Source: Rhodobiaceae bacterium (GTDB lineage: Bacteria > Pseudomonadota > Alphaproteobacteria > Parvibaculales > Parvibaculaceae). Taken from it: a stretch of DNA of 29,671 nucleotides. Location: positions 1 through 29,671 of the forward strand of contig DAIEIL010000128.1 of the NCBI GenBank assembly GCA_027352645.1, given 5' to 3'. Numbering within the stretch: position 1 is the first letter of the stretch; each line of letters starts with the position of its first letter. A program made the translations under genes and the position numbers. The notes under the pieces are model-generated. The model saw only the letters and a program-made list of their open reading frames with translations. It ran no database searches and was not told where the DNA came from. This document shows, piece by piece, positions 6,946-15,961 of the stretch.

Positions 6946-8298
6946 ATGCGGAACATCAAACTCGTCTTCTGGGGCCAGCTCGCCCTGTTGAGCCTTTTGT
7001 GGTTTGCCGCCGACCCGACCGCTCTTGCGCGGAGCGGATTCTTCGCCATCCGCGGGAGCATGGTGCAGTACACCGGCATTCTCGGCATGGGCTGCATGAG
7101 CCTGGCCATGCTCCTGGCGCTGCGCCCGCGTTGGCCGGAGCGCTGGCTCGGCGGGCTCGACAAGATGTACCGCCTGCACAAATGGCTCGGTATCGGCGGG
7201 CTCGTTCTCTCCGTCACGCATTGGCTCTGGGCGAAGGGCCCGAAATGGGCGGTGGGCTTCGGCTGGCTTGAGCGTCCGGTTCGGGGACCGCGTCCTGCTA
7301 TCGAGAATCCCGTCGAACAACTCTTCTCCGGTTTCCGCGACGCAGCCGAAGGGCTTGGCGAATGGGCCTTCTATGCGGCTGTGCTGTTGATCGCGATAGC
7401 GCTGATCCAGCTCATTCCCTACCGGCTCTTCTACAAGACCCACCGGCTCATCGCCGCCGCCTATCTGGTGCTCGCCTTTCACTCCGTGGTGCTGATGCAG
7501 TTCAACTACTGGGCCTCGCCGCTCGGCATCCTGATGGCGGTGCTGGTGCTCAACGGCACGGCGGCTGCCATCGTTGTGCTCTTCAGGCGCGTCGGCGCCG
7601 GGCGGCAGGTCGAAGGCTCGATCGTCGATCTCGACTACTATCCGAGCCTGCGCGTTCTCGAAGGTCAGGTTGCGCTTCCGCGCGGCTGGCCGGGACACAA
7701 GGCCGGACAATTCGCCTTCGTGACCTCCGACGCCTCGGAAGGCGCCCATCCCTATACCATCGCCTCCGCCTGGGATCATGCCGATCGCCGCATCACCTTC
7801 ATCACCAAGGAACTTGGCGACCACACCAGAACGCTTCGCGAGCGGCTGCGCGTTGGCCAGAAAGTGAAGGTCGAAGGCCCCTATGGCAGCTTCACCTTTG
7901 ACGACGGCTTTCCCCGCCAGATCTGGGTCGGCGCAGGCATCGGCATCACGCCATTCGTCGCCCGGCTGAAACAGATCGCGATGGAACGCCGGGCCGCCCC
8001 CGCCCGGCATCCCCGGATCATCGACCTCTTCCACTCGACCACTGACTGGAGCGACGAGGCCATCGCCAAGCTCACCGGCGATGCCGAGGCCGCAGGCGTC
8101 CGCCTCCATGTGCTCCATGACGCGCGGGACGGCAGGTTGAATGGCGACCGCATCCGGGAGGCGGTGCCGGAATGGCGCGAGGCGAGCATCTGGTTCTGCG
8201 GGCCGATCGGCTTCGGTGCGGCATTGCGGCAGGACTTCGCGAAACATGGATGGGATGTAACACATCGCTTCCATCAGGAACTCTTTGCGATGCGTTGA
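6946..8298 (+). CDS. Ferric-reductase-like transmembrane flavocytochrome
   Basis: This 450-residue protein joins an N-terminal ferric-reductase-type haem-binding membrane domain (about 1-215) to a ferredoxin-reductase module (about 218-450). The membrane part has about six hydrophobic helices and four histidines suited to bind two haems: H78 (RLHKWLG), H92 (VTHWLW), H166 (KTHRL) and H179 (AFHSV). The flavin part has HPYTIAS (268-274) and GPYGSF (311-316). The NAD(P)-binding part has GAGIGITPF (329-337) and CGPIGFG (418-424). It should move electrons from cytoplasmic NAD(P)H across the membrane to ferric iron, oxygen or another acceptor; which one cannot be told. It sits between ubiK and lgt, with its own structured upstream region. 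Confidence 0.88.
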   Translation: MRNIKLVFWGQLALLSLLWFAADPTALARSGFFAIRGSMVQYTGILGMGCMSLAMLLALRPRWPERWLGGLDKMYRLHKWLGIGGLVLSVTHWLWAKGPKWAVGFGWLERPVRGPRPAIENPVEQLFSGFRDAAEGLGEWAFYAAVLLIAIALIQLIPYRLFYKTHRLIAAAYLVLAFHSVVLMQFNYWASPLGILMAVLVLNGTAAAIVVLFRRVGAGRQVEGSIVDLDYYPSLRVLEGQVALPRGWPGHKAGQFAFVTSDASEGAHPYTIASAWDHADRRITFITKELGDHTRTLRERLRVGQKVKVEGPYGSFTFDDGFPRQIWVGAGIGITPFVARLKQIAMERRAAPARHPRIIDLFHSTTDWSDEAIAKLTGDAEAAGVRLHVLHDARDGRLNGDRIREAVPEWREASIWFCGPIGFGAALRQDFAKHGWDVTHRFHQELFAMR

Positions 8299-8314
8299 TG
8301 GCCCCACGTGCGGC

Positions 8315-8343
8315 TTGACACTCGACGGGCGGCGGTGACACTG
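8315..8343 (+). promoter_or_regulatory. Candidate promoter upstream of lgt
   Basis: A consensus -35 hexamer TTGACA at 8315-8320 is followed, after 17 nt, by a weak -10 region near 8338-8343. TGACACT occurs as a direct repeat at 8316-8322 and 8336-8342, a 20-nt period close to two helical turns. This may give lgt a promoter separate from the ferric-reductase gene. The poor -10 keeps confidence low. Confidence 0.33.
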
Positions 8344-8374
8344 GCGCGGCATCCCTTTGCCACATCGAGGCTCC

Positions 8375-9223
8375 ATGACCGGCATCCCCTTCCCGAATAT
8401 CGATCCGGTACTCATTCACATCGGGCCGCTCGCAATCCGTTGGTATGCGCTTGCCTATATCGCCGGTCTCGTCCTCGGGTGGCGCTATATCCTCGCGATG
8501 ATCGACACGCCAAAGCTCTGGCAGGGCTCCGCGCCCATCAGCAAGCTCGAAGTGGACGACGCCCTTCTCTGGGCCGCGCTGGGCGTCATCCTCGGCGGAC
8601 GCATCGGCTACGTCTTCGTTTACAACTTCAGCTACTACATGGAGCATCCGAACGAGATATTCACCGTCTGGCATGGCGGCATGAGCTTTCACGGCGGCGC
8701 TCTGGGTGTTCTCGTCGCGCTCGCGGTCTTCTCTCGTCGCCGTAACATTCCGGCGCTGACGCTCATGGATCTCGTCTGCGCCGCGCAGCCCATCGGCCAG
8801 TTCTTCGGACGCATCGCGAACTTCATCAACGGCGAACTCTGGGGCCGCCCCACCGATGTGCCATGGGCCATGGTGTTTCCCACCGGCGGGCCGATCCCGC
8901 GCCATCCGAGCCAGCTTTACGAGGCCGCGCTCGAGGGCATCGTGCTCTTCCTCGTGCTGCGTCTCCTCACGCATCGCTTCAAGCTTTTGCAACGTCCCGG
9001 CACCGTGATGGGCGTCTTCATCATGGGCTACGGCCTGTCGCGTGTGATCGTCGAATTTTTCCGCGAGCCCGACGCGCAGGTTGGCTATCTCTATGGTGAT
9101 TGGCTGACCATGGGCATGCTTCTGTCGGTGCCGATGATCCTTGCCGGCGCGCTGCTCGCCTGGAAAGCGCCTGTGGTTGCCGAATGGATCGCGCCGCAGC
9201 GCTCCGCCGCCAAGCGGACCTGA
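8375..9223 (+). CDS. lgt: Prolipoprotein diacylglyceryl transferase
   Basis: Lgt transfers the diacylglyceryl group from phosphatidylglycerol to the lipobox cysteine of prolipoproteins, the first step of lipoprotein maturation in the inner membrane. The 282-residue product has the expected multi-pass layout. HGGMSFHGG is at 100-108 (with H106), the family signature GRIANFINGELWGR at 145-158, and PSQLYEAALEG at 178-188. The ATG at 8375 has GAGG five bases upstream; a TTG start at 8357 would add six residues but has no support. The next start is 5 nt after its stop, so lgt and midA are coupled. Confidence 0.95.
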   Translation: MTGIPFPNIDPVLIHIGPLAIRWYALAYIAGLVLGWRYILAMIDTPKLWQGSAPISKLEVDDALLWAALGVILGGRIGYVFVYNFSYYMEHPNEIFTVWHGGMSFHGGALGVLVALAVFSRRRNIPALTLMDLVCAAQPIGQFFGRIANFINGELWGRPTDVPWAMVFPTGGPIPRHPSQLYEAALEGIVLFLVLRLLTHRFKLLQRPGTVMGVFIMGYGLSRVIVEFFREPDAQVGYLYGDWLTMGMLLSVPMILAGALLAWKAPVVAEWIAPQRSAAKRT

Positions 9224-9227
9224 CGCG

Positions 9228-10310
9228 ATGACCGCGCTTGCGCGCCACCTCGCGCGCATGATCGAGGCGACGGGCCCGATCCCGATTTCGCAGTACATGG
9301 CGCTGGCGCTCGGCCATCCCGAGCACGGCTATTACATGACTCGCGATCCTCTCGGCGCCCGCGGCGACTTCACCACGGCGCCGGAAGTAAGCCAGATGTT
9401 CGGCGAACTCATCGGGCTCTGGATCGCCGATGCGTGGATCGCGCAAGGACGCCCGAAACATTTCATCCTTGCCGAACTCGGGCCCGGACGCGGCACGCTG
9501 ATGGCGGACGCGCTTCGTGCGCTCCGCTCCGTGCCCGGCGCGCTCGATGCGGCCCGCGTGCATTTCGTCGAGACGAGCCCCGTGCTCCGCGCAGCGCAAC
9601 AGCGCCTCGTCCCCCGCGCGACATGGCATGAGCGCTTCGAGCAATTGCCGCCAGACCCGCTCTTTCTCATTGCCAATGAATTCTTCGACGCATTGCCCAT
9701 CGCGCAATATGTGAAGACCGAGCGCGGCTGGTGCGAGCGGCATGTGACGCTGGCCGATGGCTCGTCCGAAGAGAACCCTCGCTTCATTCCCGCGCTTGCG
9801 CCTGTCGCCACACCTGCCACGGCCCTTCCGCCCGCCATGCGCGATGCGCCTCTCGGCAGCATCGGCGAAATCTCGCCCGTCTCCACCGCCATTGCGGAAG
9901 CGGTTGCCGCCCGGATCGCAAGGCTTGGCGGCGCGGCGCTCATCATCGACTACGGGCATATGAAAAGTGCGGCAGGCGATACGCTGCAAGCGCTGAAGGC
10001 TCATCAATATGTGGATGTGTTCGCGACCCCCGGCGAAGCGGACATAACCGCCCATGTCGATTTCGAAGCGCTGGCCGACGCCGCAAGGCGCGGCGGCGCG
10101 ACGCCCTATGGCCCCGTCGAGCAAGGCGCGTTCCTCAAGGCGCTCGGCATCGAAGCGCGCGCCAACGCGCTCAAGGCCCGCGCGACGCCCGCGCAAGCCC
10201 TGGCCATCGACGCCGCATTGACGCGATTGACGGCACCCGACCAGATGGGCAGCCTCTTCAAGGTACTGGGCCTGGCCGCGCCTTCCGCGCCTGCGCCCGC
10301 CGGATTCTGA
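9228..10310 (+). CDS. midA: Class I SAM-dependent methyltransferase, MidA/NDUFAF7 family
   Basis: This 360-residue protein matches the MidA family, whose eukaryotic member NDUFAF7 methylates an arginine of a complex I subunit during assembly. Characteristic segments are GDFTTAPEVSQMFGE (46-60), the SAM-binding motif LAELGPGRGTLM (81-92) and NEFFDALPI (150-158). Length and motif order are normal. The bacterial substrate is not established; methylation of a complex I subunit is inferred from the eukaryotic protein. The ATG at 9228 begins 5 nt after the lgt stop, which supports this start over an upstream one overlapping lgt. pgeF follows after 11 nt. Confidence 0.9.
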   Translation: MTALARHLARMIEATGPIPISQYMALALGHPEHGYYMTRDPLGARGDFTTAPEVSQMFGELIGLWIADAWIAQGRPKHFILAELGPGRGTLMADALRALRSVPGALDAARVHFVETSPVLRAAQQRLVPRATWHERFEQLPPDPLFLIANEFFDALPIAQYVKTERGWCERHVTLADGSSEENPRFIPALAPVATPATALPPAMRDAPLGSIGEISPVSTAIAEAVAARIARLGGAALIIDYGHMKSAAGDTLQALKAHQYVDVFATPGEADITAHVDFEALADAARRGGATPYGPVEQGAFLKALGIEARANALKARATPAQALAIDAALTRLTAPDQMGSLFKVLGLAAPSAPAPAGF

Positions 10311-10321
10311 CAGGACCTTTC

Positions 10322-11095
10322 ATGCTCACCGCCAAGCCGCTCGAACATCTCGCGCATATTCGCCACGGCTTTTTCACGCGCGAGGGCGGCGTGTCCGAGG
10401 GCATCCATGCGTCGCTCAATTGCGGCTATGGCTCGGACGACGATAAGCTAGCCGTGCGCGAAAACCGCGCCCGCGTTGCACGCGCGCTCGACGCGGAGCC
10501 GAACCATCTCGTTACCGTCCACCAGATTCACAGCCCCAATGTCGTGCACGCCACCGAAGCATGGGAGCATGGCCATGCCCCGCAAGCCGACGCCATGGTG
10601 ACGGATCTCCCCTCGGTGACGCTCGGCATTCTGACCGCCGATTGCGCGCCGGTGCTTTTCGCCGACAGCAAGGCGCGTATCGTGGGTGCTGCTCATGCCG
10701 GCTGGAAAGGCGCTTTCACCGGCGTGCTCGATGCAACGGTTGAGGCGATGGTCGATCTTGGCGCGACCCGCGAGGAGATCGTTGCCATTATCGGCCCCTG
10801 CATCTCACGCGACGCCTACGAAGTGGGCCCGGAGTTTCACGCGCGTTTCATCGAGGCGAATGCAAGCAACGATCGCTTTTTCACGCCTTCCTTGCGCAAT
10901 GGACATTTCATGTTCGACCTGCCCGACTATGCGGCCGCGCGCCTTGTAGCCGCAGGTGTCGGCACGGTCACGTCGCTCGGTCTCTGCACCTACGCGGATG
11001 AAAGCCGCTTCTTTTCCTATCGCCGCACAACTCATCGCGGCGAGCCGGATTACGGACGGCAAATTTCCGCGATCAGGCTCGCGCCGCAGGACTGA
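10322..11095 (+). CDS. pgeF: Peptidoglycan editing factor PgeF (YfiH, laccase-domain family)
   Basis: PgeF/YfiH proteins hydrolyse misincorporated muropeptide precursors (UDP-MurNAc-L-Ser in E. coli); older annotations call them polyphenol oxidases. The 257-residue product has the three zinc ligands: H70 in VHQIHS, C108 in TADCAPV and H125 in GAAHAGWKG. IGPCISRDAYEV (157-168) and the C-terminal LCTY and FFSYRR motifs also fit. AGGA precedes the ATG at 10322. The lgt-midA-pgeF run is a familiar alphaproteobacterial order. Confidence 0.93.
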   Translation: MLTAKPLEHLAHIRHGFFTREGGVSEGIHASLNCGYGSDDDKLAVRENRARVARALDAEPNHLVTVHQIHSPNVVHATEAWEHGHAPQADAMVTDLPSVTLGILTADCAPVLFADSKARIVGAAHAGWKGAFTGVLDATVEAMVDLGATREEIVAIIGPCISRDAYEVGPEFHARFIEANASNDRFFTPSLRNGHFMFDLPDYAAARLVAAGVGTVTSLGLCTYADESRFFSYRRTTHRGEPDYGRQISAIRLAPQD

Positions 11096-11193
11096 AGCGC
11101 CAGCGCCAAAGACTTCGGCTCCTGCCGCCGAAAGGGTACCCTTGTTGCGGACGAATCGCTTTTCCGCGTATTCGATCCGGCAGCGAGGCGTAG

Positions 11194-12174
11194 GTGCAGG
11201 GCGTAACGAAGGCGGACCACTGGCGGCGGACACGCAGGCATTTCGCGAGAAGGCTGCGGGTTGCGACCGCCATTGTGATTCTCGGCCTCGCCGGCTGCAC
11301 GGAGGAAAAAGTGCCCGCCGGCGCTTCGGCCTCCACGTCCCCGGTCAGCGTGAAGCTCGACGCAGGCGGCCAGCTGCGCTCCGCGGATGCGGCGCTTCTC
11401 GCCTCGCTCATCGAAGAACAGGCGGCGCGTCCGGGCATGCCTTTCGCCGCCGCCGACGCGCGTCACAGATATTCGATTGCGGGCGCCGTGGACGCCGGCC
11501 TCACCGCCAAAGGCACCTATCTCGTCGCCGTGCTCGACATTCGCTCGCCGAACGGCATCGCACTTCACCGGATCGTCGAGGAAGCGCTGATTGCCAAGGG
11601 CGAGGATGCCGGTCTCAGCCGTTCCGATCTGCTGCCGGTTGCCGGCAAGGCCGTGGACAAGCTCGCGGCATGGCACATAGCCTCGATCAGGGCCGATCAC
11701 GCGATGGCGGCTCTCGATCCCGATGACCTTGGCCCCGACGCCACGATCGCGGCCGGACCGAACGCCGATCTCGTCACCGGCAGCATTTCCCATCGCACCC
11801 TGTCGGCGAGCCCCGGCGCGCGGCTTCGCTTCGATATCGACATGGGCCCTGCGCCCGGCGACGGCCGCGAGGCGCTGGCCTCCGCCCTAGGCGACGCGCT
11901 CAGGCGCCGGGCGCCGACGCCCCAATGGAATGCCGGACACTATATTGTGCGGGGCGAGGTGGCGCTCTCATCCACGGCGAATGCGGAGCCGTCACTTGCG
12001 ATTCAATGGCAAGTCGTGGCGGATGATGGCCGCCTCGTCGGCACCGTCATCCAGGCCAATGCGGTGAGCCCCGCCAAGGTCGCCACCCGCTGGGGCGATC
12101 TGGCGGGTCAGGCCGGGGAGGCGGCAGCCAGCGGCGTCCTCTCCCTCCTCACACAATCGGCCAAAGGTGCCTGA
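11194..12174 (+). CDS. Predicted lipoprotein with an internal domain duplication, function unknown
   Basis: This 326-residue protein starts with GTG, with GAGG six bases upstream. It has a basic N-region, a hydrophobic stretch and a lipobox ending LAGC at Cys35, so it should be exported and lipid-modified, plausibly by the Lgt encoded upstream. The mature part appears to contain two copies of one alpha/beta unit, at about 63-165 and 224-319. Each runs helix (ALLASLIEEQAARP; ALASALGDALRRRAP), strand (HRYSIAGAV; GHYIVRGEV), strand (YLVAVLDIRSPNG; LAIQWQVVADDG) and long helix (VAGKAVDKLA; LAGQAGEAAA). I recognise no catalytic motif. It lies between pgeF and prs; an envelope role is only inference. 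Confidence 0.8.
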   Translation: MQGVTKADHWRRTRRHFARRLRVATAIVILGLAGCTEEKVPAGASASTSPVSVKLDAGGQLRSADAALLASLIEEQAARPGMPFAAADARHRYSIAGAVDAGLTAKGTYLVAVLDIRSPNGIALHRIVEEALIAKGEDAGLSRSDLLPVAGKAVDKLAAWHIASIRADHAMAALDPDDLGPDATIAAGPNADLVTGSISHRTLSASPGARLRFDIDMGPAPGDGREALASALGDALRRRAPTPQWNAGHYIVRGEVALSSTANAEPSLAIQWQVVADDGRLVGTVIQANAVSPAKVATRWGDLAGQAGEAAASGVLSLLTQSAKGA

Positions 12175-12220
12175 AAATGACACACGGCCCAGAGTTTTCG
12201 CAGGAGCGAAGGGCCCGGTG

Positions 12221-12249
12221 TTTACAAGCGCCCCACCGCCTTGTTAAAA
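12221..12249 (+). promoter_or_regulatory. Candidate promoter of prs
   Basis: In the 136-nt gap before prs, TTTACA (12221-12226) lies 17 nt from TTAAAA (12244-12249), the most AT-rich part of an otherwise GC-rich region. The -35 match is five of six and the -10 match only three of six. It would give a leader of about 55 nt. Confidence 0.3.
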
Positions 12250-12310
12250 CCCGCTCGCGCCGTCGCGCCGGCGTCACAATGAGCGCGGCATTCCCCGGGG
12301 GTCCAAGGCC

Positions 12311-13243
<933 letters not shown>

Positions 13244-13259
13244 GGCCGAACCTCCCCTA

Positions 13260-13284
13260 AACCCTTTCCACGGGTTGAGTTTTT
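13260..13284 (+). terminator. Weak rho-independent terminator after prs
   Basis: AACCC (13260-13264) pairs with GGGTT (13272-13276) around a 7-nt loop, followed three bases later by TTTTT at 13280-13284. The stem is short and overlaps the -35 of the putative rplY promoter, so termination may be partial. Confidence 0.45.
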
Positions 13285-13303
13285 CCCTTTCGGGCGCTAT
13301 AAC
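13275..13303 (+). promoter_or_regulatory. Sigma-70-type promoter of rplY
   Basis: TTGAGT (13275-13280), a 17-nt spacer and TATAAC (13298-13303) make the best promoter match in the window. Transcription would start near 13310, leaving a GC-rich leader of about 90 nt before rplY. Confidence 0.6.
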
Positions 13304-13358
13304 GCGCCCCAACCGGCGTCCACACCCCTGGAGGAAACGCCGCGAGCCACCGGCGGGC

Positions 13359-13381
13359 AGCCCGTCCCCGGGGCTATTTTT
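13359..13381 (+). promoter_or_regulatory. Terminator-like hairpin in the rplY leader (candidate attenuator)
   Basis: AGCCC (13359-13363) and GGGCT (13371-13375) form a stem around a 7-nt loop, followed by ATTTTT (13376-13381). This is the form of an intrinsic terminator. It ends only four bases before the GGAG ribosome site (13385-13388) of rplY and lies downstream of the putative promoter, so it could act in attenuation or translational autocontrol. Confidence 0.45.
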
Positions 13382-13398
13382 GCTGGAGAATCAATGCC

Positions 13399-14076
13399 AT
13401 GGCTGAGACCCTGACGCTCAAGGCCGAGGCGCGTACGAAGAGCAGCAAGGGGGCTGTTCGCTCGCTTCGCCTCGCAGGCCGCGTCCCCGCCGTCATTTAC
13501 GGCGACAAGAAGACCCCTGAACTGATTTCGGTCGACTACAAGGCCGTGAACGCCCTCTACCAGACGGGCACCTTCACGAGCCACATCCTCGACGTCGAGA
13601 TCGACGGCCGCAAGGAGCGCGTCATTCCGCGCGACGTGCAGCGCGAGCCCGTGCGCGACTTCCTCATCCATGTGGATTTCCTGCGCGTCGGCAAGAATGC
13701 GAGCATCACGGTCGAAGTTCCGGTTCACTTCGTGAACCATGAAGCCTCGCCGGGCATGAAGGCCGGCGGCGTGCTGAACATCGTCAGCCACGAGATCGAA
13801 CTCTCCTGCCCGGCGGACTCGATCCCCGAGGCGATCGAGATCGACCTCACCGGCTACGAAATGGGTTCGTCGATCCATATCTCGGCCGTCAAGCTCCCGG
13901 CTGGCGTGAAGCCGACCTCGTCGGACCGTGACTTCACTGTCGCGACGATTGCCGCGCCTGCGGCCGTCGTTTCGGCCGAAGCTTCGGCGCCTGCCGCCGC
14001 TGCTGCGGCTCCGGCTGCTGCGAAGGGCGCTGCGGCTCCTGCCGCTGCCGCCAAGGCGCCCGCGGCGAAGAAGTAA
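13399..14076 (+). CDS. rplY: Ribosomal protein L25 (Ctc/TL5 long form)
   Basis: This 225-residue protein is the long Ctc/TL5 form of L25, which binds 5S rRNA in the large subunit. The N-terminal L25 domain covers about 5-95 (RTKSSKGAVRSLRLAGRVPAV, VIPRDVQREPVRDFLIHVDF). A beta-rich second domain runs to about 185 and includes VPVHFVNHEASPG. The last 38 residues are an Ala/Pro tail ending in Lys-Lys, low complexity but normal for alphaproteobacteria. The ATG at 13399 follows GGAGA by about 9 nt; an in-frame ATG is not found upstream. pth begins 24 nt after its stop. Confidence 0.94.
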   Translation: MAETLTLKAEARTKSSKGAVRSLRLAGRVPAVIYGDKKTPELISVDYKAVNALYQTGTFTSHILDVEIDGRKERVIPRDVQREPVRDFLIHVDFLRVGKNASITVEVPVHFVNHEASPGMKAGGVLNIVSHEIELSCPADSIPEAIEIDLTGYEMGSSIHISAVKLPAGVKPTSSDRDFTVATIAAPAAVVSAEASAPAAAAAAPAAAKGAAAPAAAAKAPAAKK

Positions 14077-14100
14077 TCTGGTTAGCCGGAGGCCGACGCG

Positions 14101-14730
14101 ATGCTGCTTCTCGTCGGCCTCGGCAATCCGGGTCCCAAATACGCCTTCAACAGGCACAATATCGGCTTCATGGCGGTGGATGCGATCATCCGCCGCCATT
14201 CCTTTTCGCCGGAGCGGCCGCGCTTTCAGGGCCTCGTCAGCGAAGGCACGCTTGGCGGCGACAAGATCATTGCGCTGAAGCCGATGACCTACATGAATGA
14301 ATCCGGCCGCTCGGTCGGCGAGGCCATGCGCTTCTACAAGCTCACGCCCGATCAGGTCGTCGTCATGCATGACGAGCTCGACCTGCCGGAAGGCAAGCTC
14401 CGCATCAAGACGGGCGGCGGACATGGCGGCCATAACGGCCTGCGCTCCATCGACGCCCATATCGGGCAGAACTACCGCCGCGTGCGCCTCGGCATCGGCC
14501 ATCCCGGCGACAAGGACCGCGTGCTCGGCCATGTGCTGGGCGATTTCTCGAAGGCCGACCTGAAGTGGCTTGAGCCCTTCCTCGACGCCATTACGGATGC
14601 GTCCCCTCTTCTCGGCGAAGGCCATTTCAACAGCTTCGCCAACCGGGTGCATCTCGCGCTCAATCCGGAGCCGGAAAAGAAAAAGCCGGCACCGAAGGAC
14701 CAGAAGACCAAAGAAAACGGAGAGAAGTAG
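14101..14730 (+). CDS. pth: Peptidyl-tRNA hydrolase
   Basis: Pth cleaves peptidyl-tRNA released from stalled ribosomes so that the tRNA can be reused. The 209-residue protein has the family's key residues: N9 in GLGNPG, catalytic H19 in NRHNIGF, N66 in YMNESG, D91 in MHDELDLP and N112 in GGHNGLRS. The last 20 residues are a Lys/Pro/Glu-rich extension, common in this group. GGAGG lies about 8 nt before the ATG. Its TAG ends two bases before the ychF start, so the two are translationally coupled, the usual pth-ychF pair. Confidence 0.95.
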   Translation: MLLLVGLGNPGPKYAFNRHNIGFMAVDAIIRRHSFSPERPRFQGLVSEGTLGGDKIIALKPMTYMNESGRSVGEAMRFYKLTPDQVVVMHDELDLPEGKLRIKTGGGHGGHNGLRSIDAHIGQNYRRVRLGIGHPGDKDRVLGHVLGDFSKADLKWLEPFLDAITDASPLLGEGHFNSFANRVHLALNPEPEKKKPAPKDQKTKENGEK

Positions 14731-14732
14731 TC

Positions 14733-15842
14733 ATGGGTTTCAAGTGCGGCATCGTCGGATTGCCCAATGTCGGCAAGTCGACCCTTTTCAATGCGCTGAC
14801 CCAGACAGCGTCGGCGCAGGCCGCGAACTACCCGTTCTGCACCATCGAGCCGAATGTCGGCGAAGTGGCCGTGCCCGATCCGCGCCTCGAAACGCTCTCG
14901 GCGGCGGCAAAGAGCAAGGAAATCATTCCGACGCGCCTCACCTTCGTCGACATTGCCGGCCTCGTGAAGGGCGCTTCGCAGGGTGAAGGCCTCGGCAACC
15001 AGTTCCTCGCCAATATCCGCGAGGTCGATGCGGTGGCCTATGTGCTGCGCTGCTTCGAGGATGGCGACATCGTGCATGTCGCAGGCAAGATCGACCCGCT
15101 GGCCGACGCCGAAATCGTCGAAACGGAATTGATGCTCGCCGATCTCGAAAGCCTCGAGAAGCGCGTGACCCCGCTCGAAAAGAAGGCCAAGGGCGGCGAC
15201 AAGGAAGCAAAGCAGCTCGTCGACCTGATGAACACCGCGCTGGAACTTCTGCGCGATGGCAAGCCCGCTCGCCTCGCCGTGAAACAGGGCAAGATTTCCG
15301 AAGAAGACATGAAGGCGTGGAACGGGCTCAACCTCCTCACCTCGAAGCCCGTTCTTTACGTCTGCAATGTCGATGAAGGTTCCGCCGCCACCGGCAACGC
15401 CTTCTCGAAGCAGGTCGAGGCTCGCGCCGCCGCCGAAGGCGCGGAAGCGGTCGTCATCTCCGCGCGCATCGAGGAAGAGATCGCGCAGCTTCCGACCGAA
15501 GAGCGCACCGAGTTCCTCGAAACGCTCGGCCTCGAAGAGCCCGGCCTCAACCGCCTCATTCATGCGGGCTACAAGCTCCTCCACCTCATCACCTATTTCA
15601 CGGTGGGCCCGAAGGAAACGCGCGCCTGGACGATCACGGTCGGCACACGCGCGCCGGCCGCCGCCGGAGTCATCCATACGGATTTCGAAAAGGGCTTCAT
15701 CCGCGCCGAAACCATCGCCTATGAGGACTACGTCAAGCTCGGCGGCGAGCAGGGCGCAAAAGACGCCGGCAAGATGCGGCTCGAAGGCAAGGAATACGTG
15801 GTGCAGGACGGCGACGTCATGCACTTCCGCTTCGCGAACTGA
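14733..15842 (+). CDS. ychF: Redox-regulated ATPase YchF (Obg-like)
   Basis: YchF is a ribosome-associated P-loop ATPase of the Obg family. The 369-residue product has the P-loop GLPNVGKST (9-17), G3 motif DIAG (73-76), an inserted coiled-coil helical arm at about 125-200, NVDE at 212-215 where GTPases carry NKxD, and a C-terminal TGS domain from about 285. The NVDE change is the known feature that shifts specificity from GTP to ATP. Length and domains are complete. It is the last gene of the rplY-pth-ychF group. Confidence 0.96.
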   Translation: MGFKCGIVGLPNVGKSTLFNALTQTASAQAANYPFCTIEPNVGEVAVPDPRLETLSAAAKSKEIIPTRLTFVDIAGLVKGASQGEGLGNQFLANIREVDAVAYVLRCFEDGDIVHVAGKIDPLADAEIVETELMLADLESLEKRVTPLEKKAKGGDKEAKQLVDLMNTALELLRDGKPARLAVKQGKISEEDMKAWNGLNLLTSKPVLYVCNVDEGSAATGNAFSKQVEARAAAEGAEAVVISARIEEEIAQLPTEERTEFLETLGLEEPGLNRLIHAGYKLLHLITYFTVGPKETRAWTITVGTRAPAAAGVIHTDFEKGFIRAETIAYEDYVKLGGEQGAKDAGKMRLEGKEYVVQDGDVMHFRFAN

Positions 15843-15846
15843 CGTC

Positions 15847-15867
15847 AGGGGGAGCATTGCTCCCCCT
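15847..15867 (+). terminator. Hairpin after ychF, probable terminator
   Basis: AGGGGGAGC (15847-15855) pairs perfectly with GCTCCCCCT (15859-15867) across a 3-nt loop, five bases after the ychF stop. There is no real U-tract, so it may need Rho or act as an mRNA end stabiliser. Confidence 0.55.
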
Positions 15868-15961
15868 ACTGCTATCTGGTTACGCTGCAACAGTTCCGGG
15901 CGGAGAATGATCAGGGTGGCCAGAGAGATCTGGTCAAGTGTCTGAGTGAGTGGTGAGTGAA

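Noticed and set aside
13963..14076. Ala/Pro-rich repetitive end of rplY considered as a frameshift or repeat insertion
   Set aside because: Low-complexity Ala/Lys tails are normal for long L25 proteins in alphaproteobacteria, and the frame stays intact to a proper stop.
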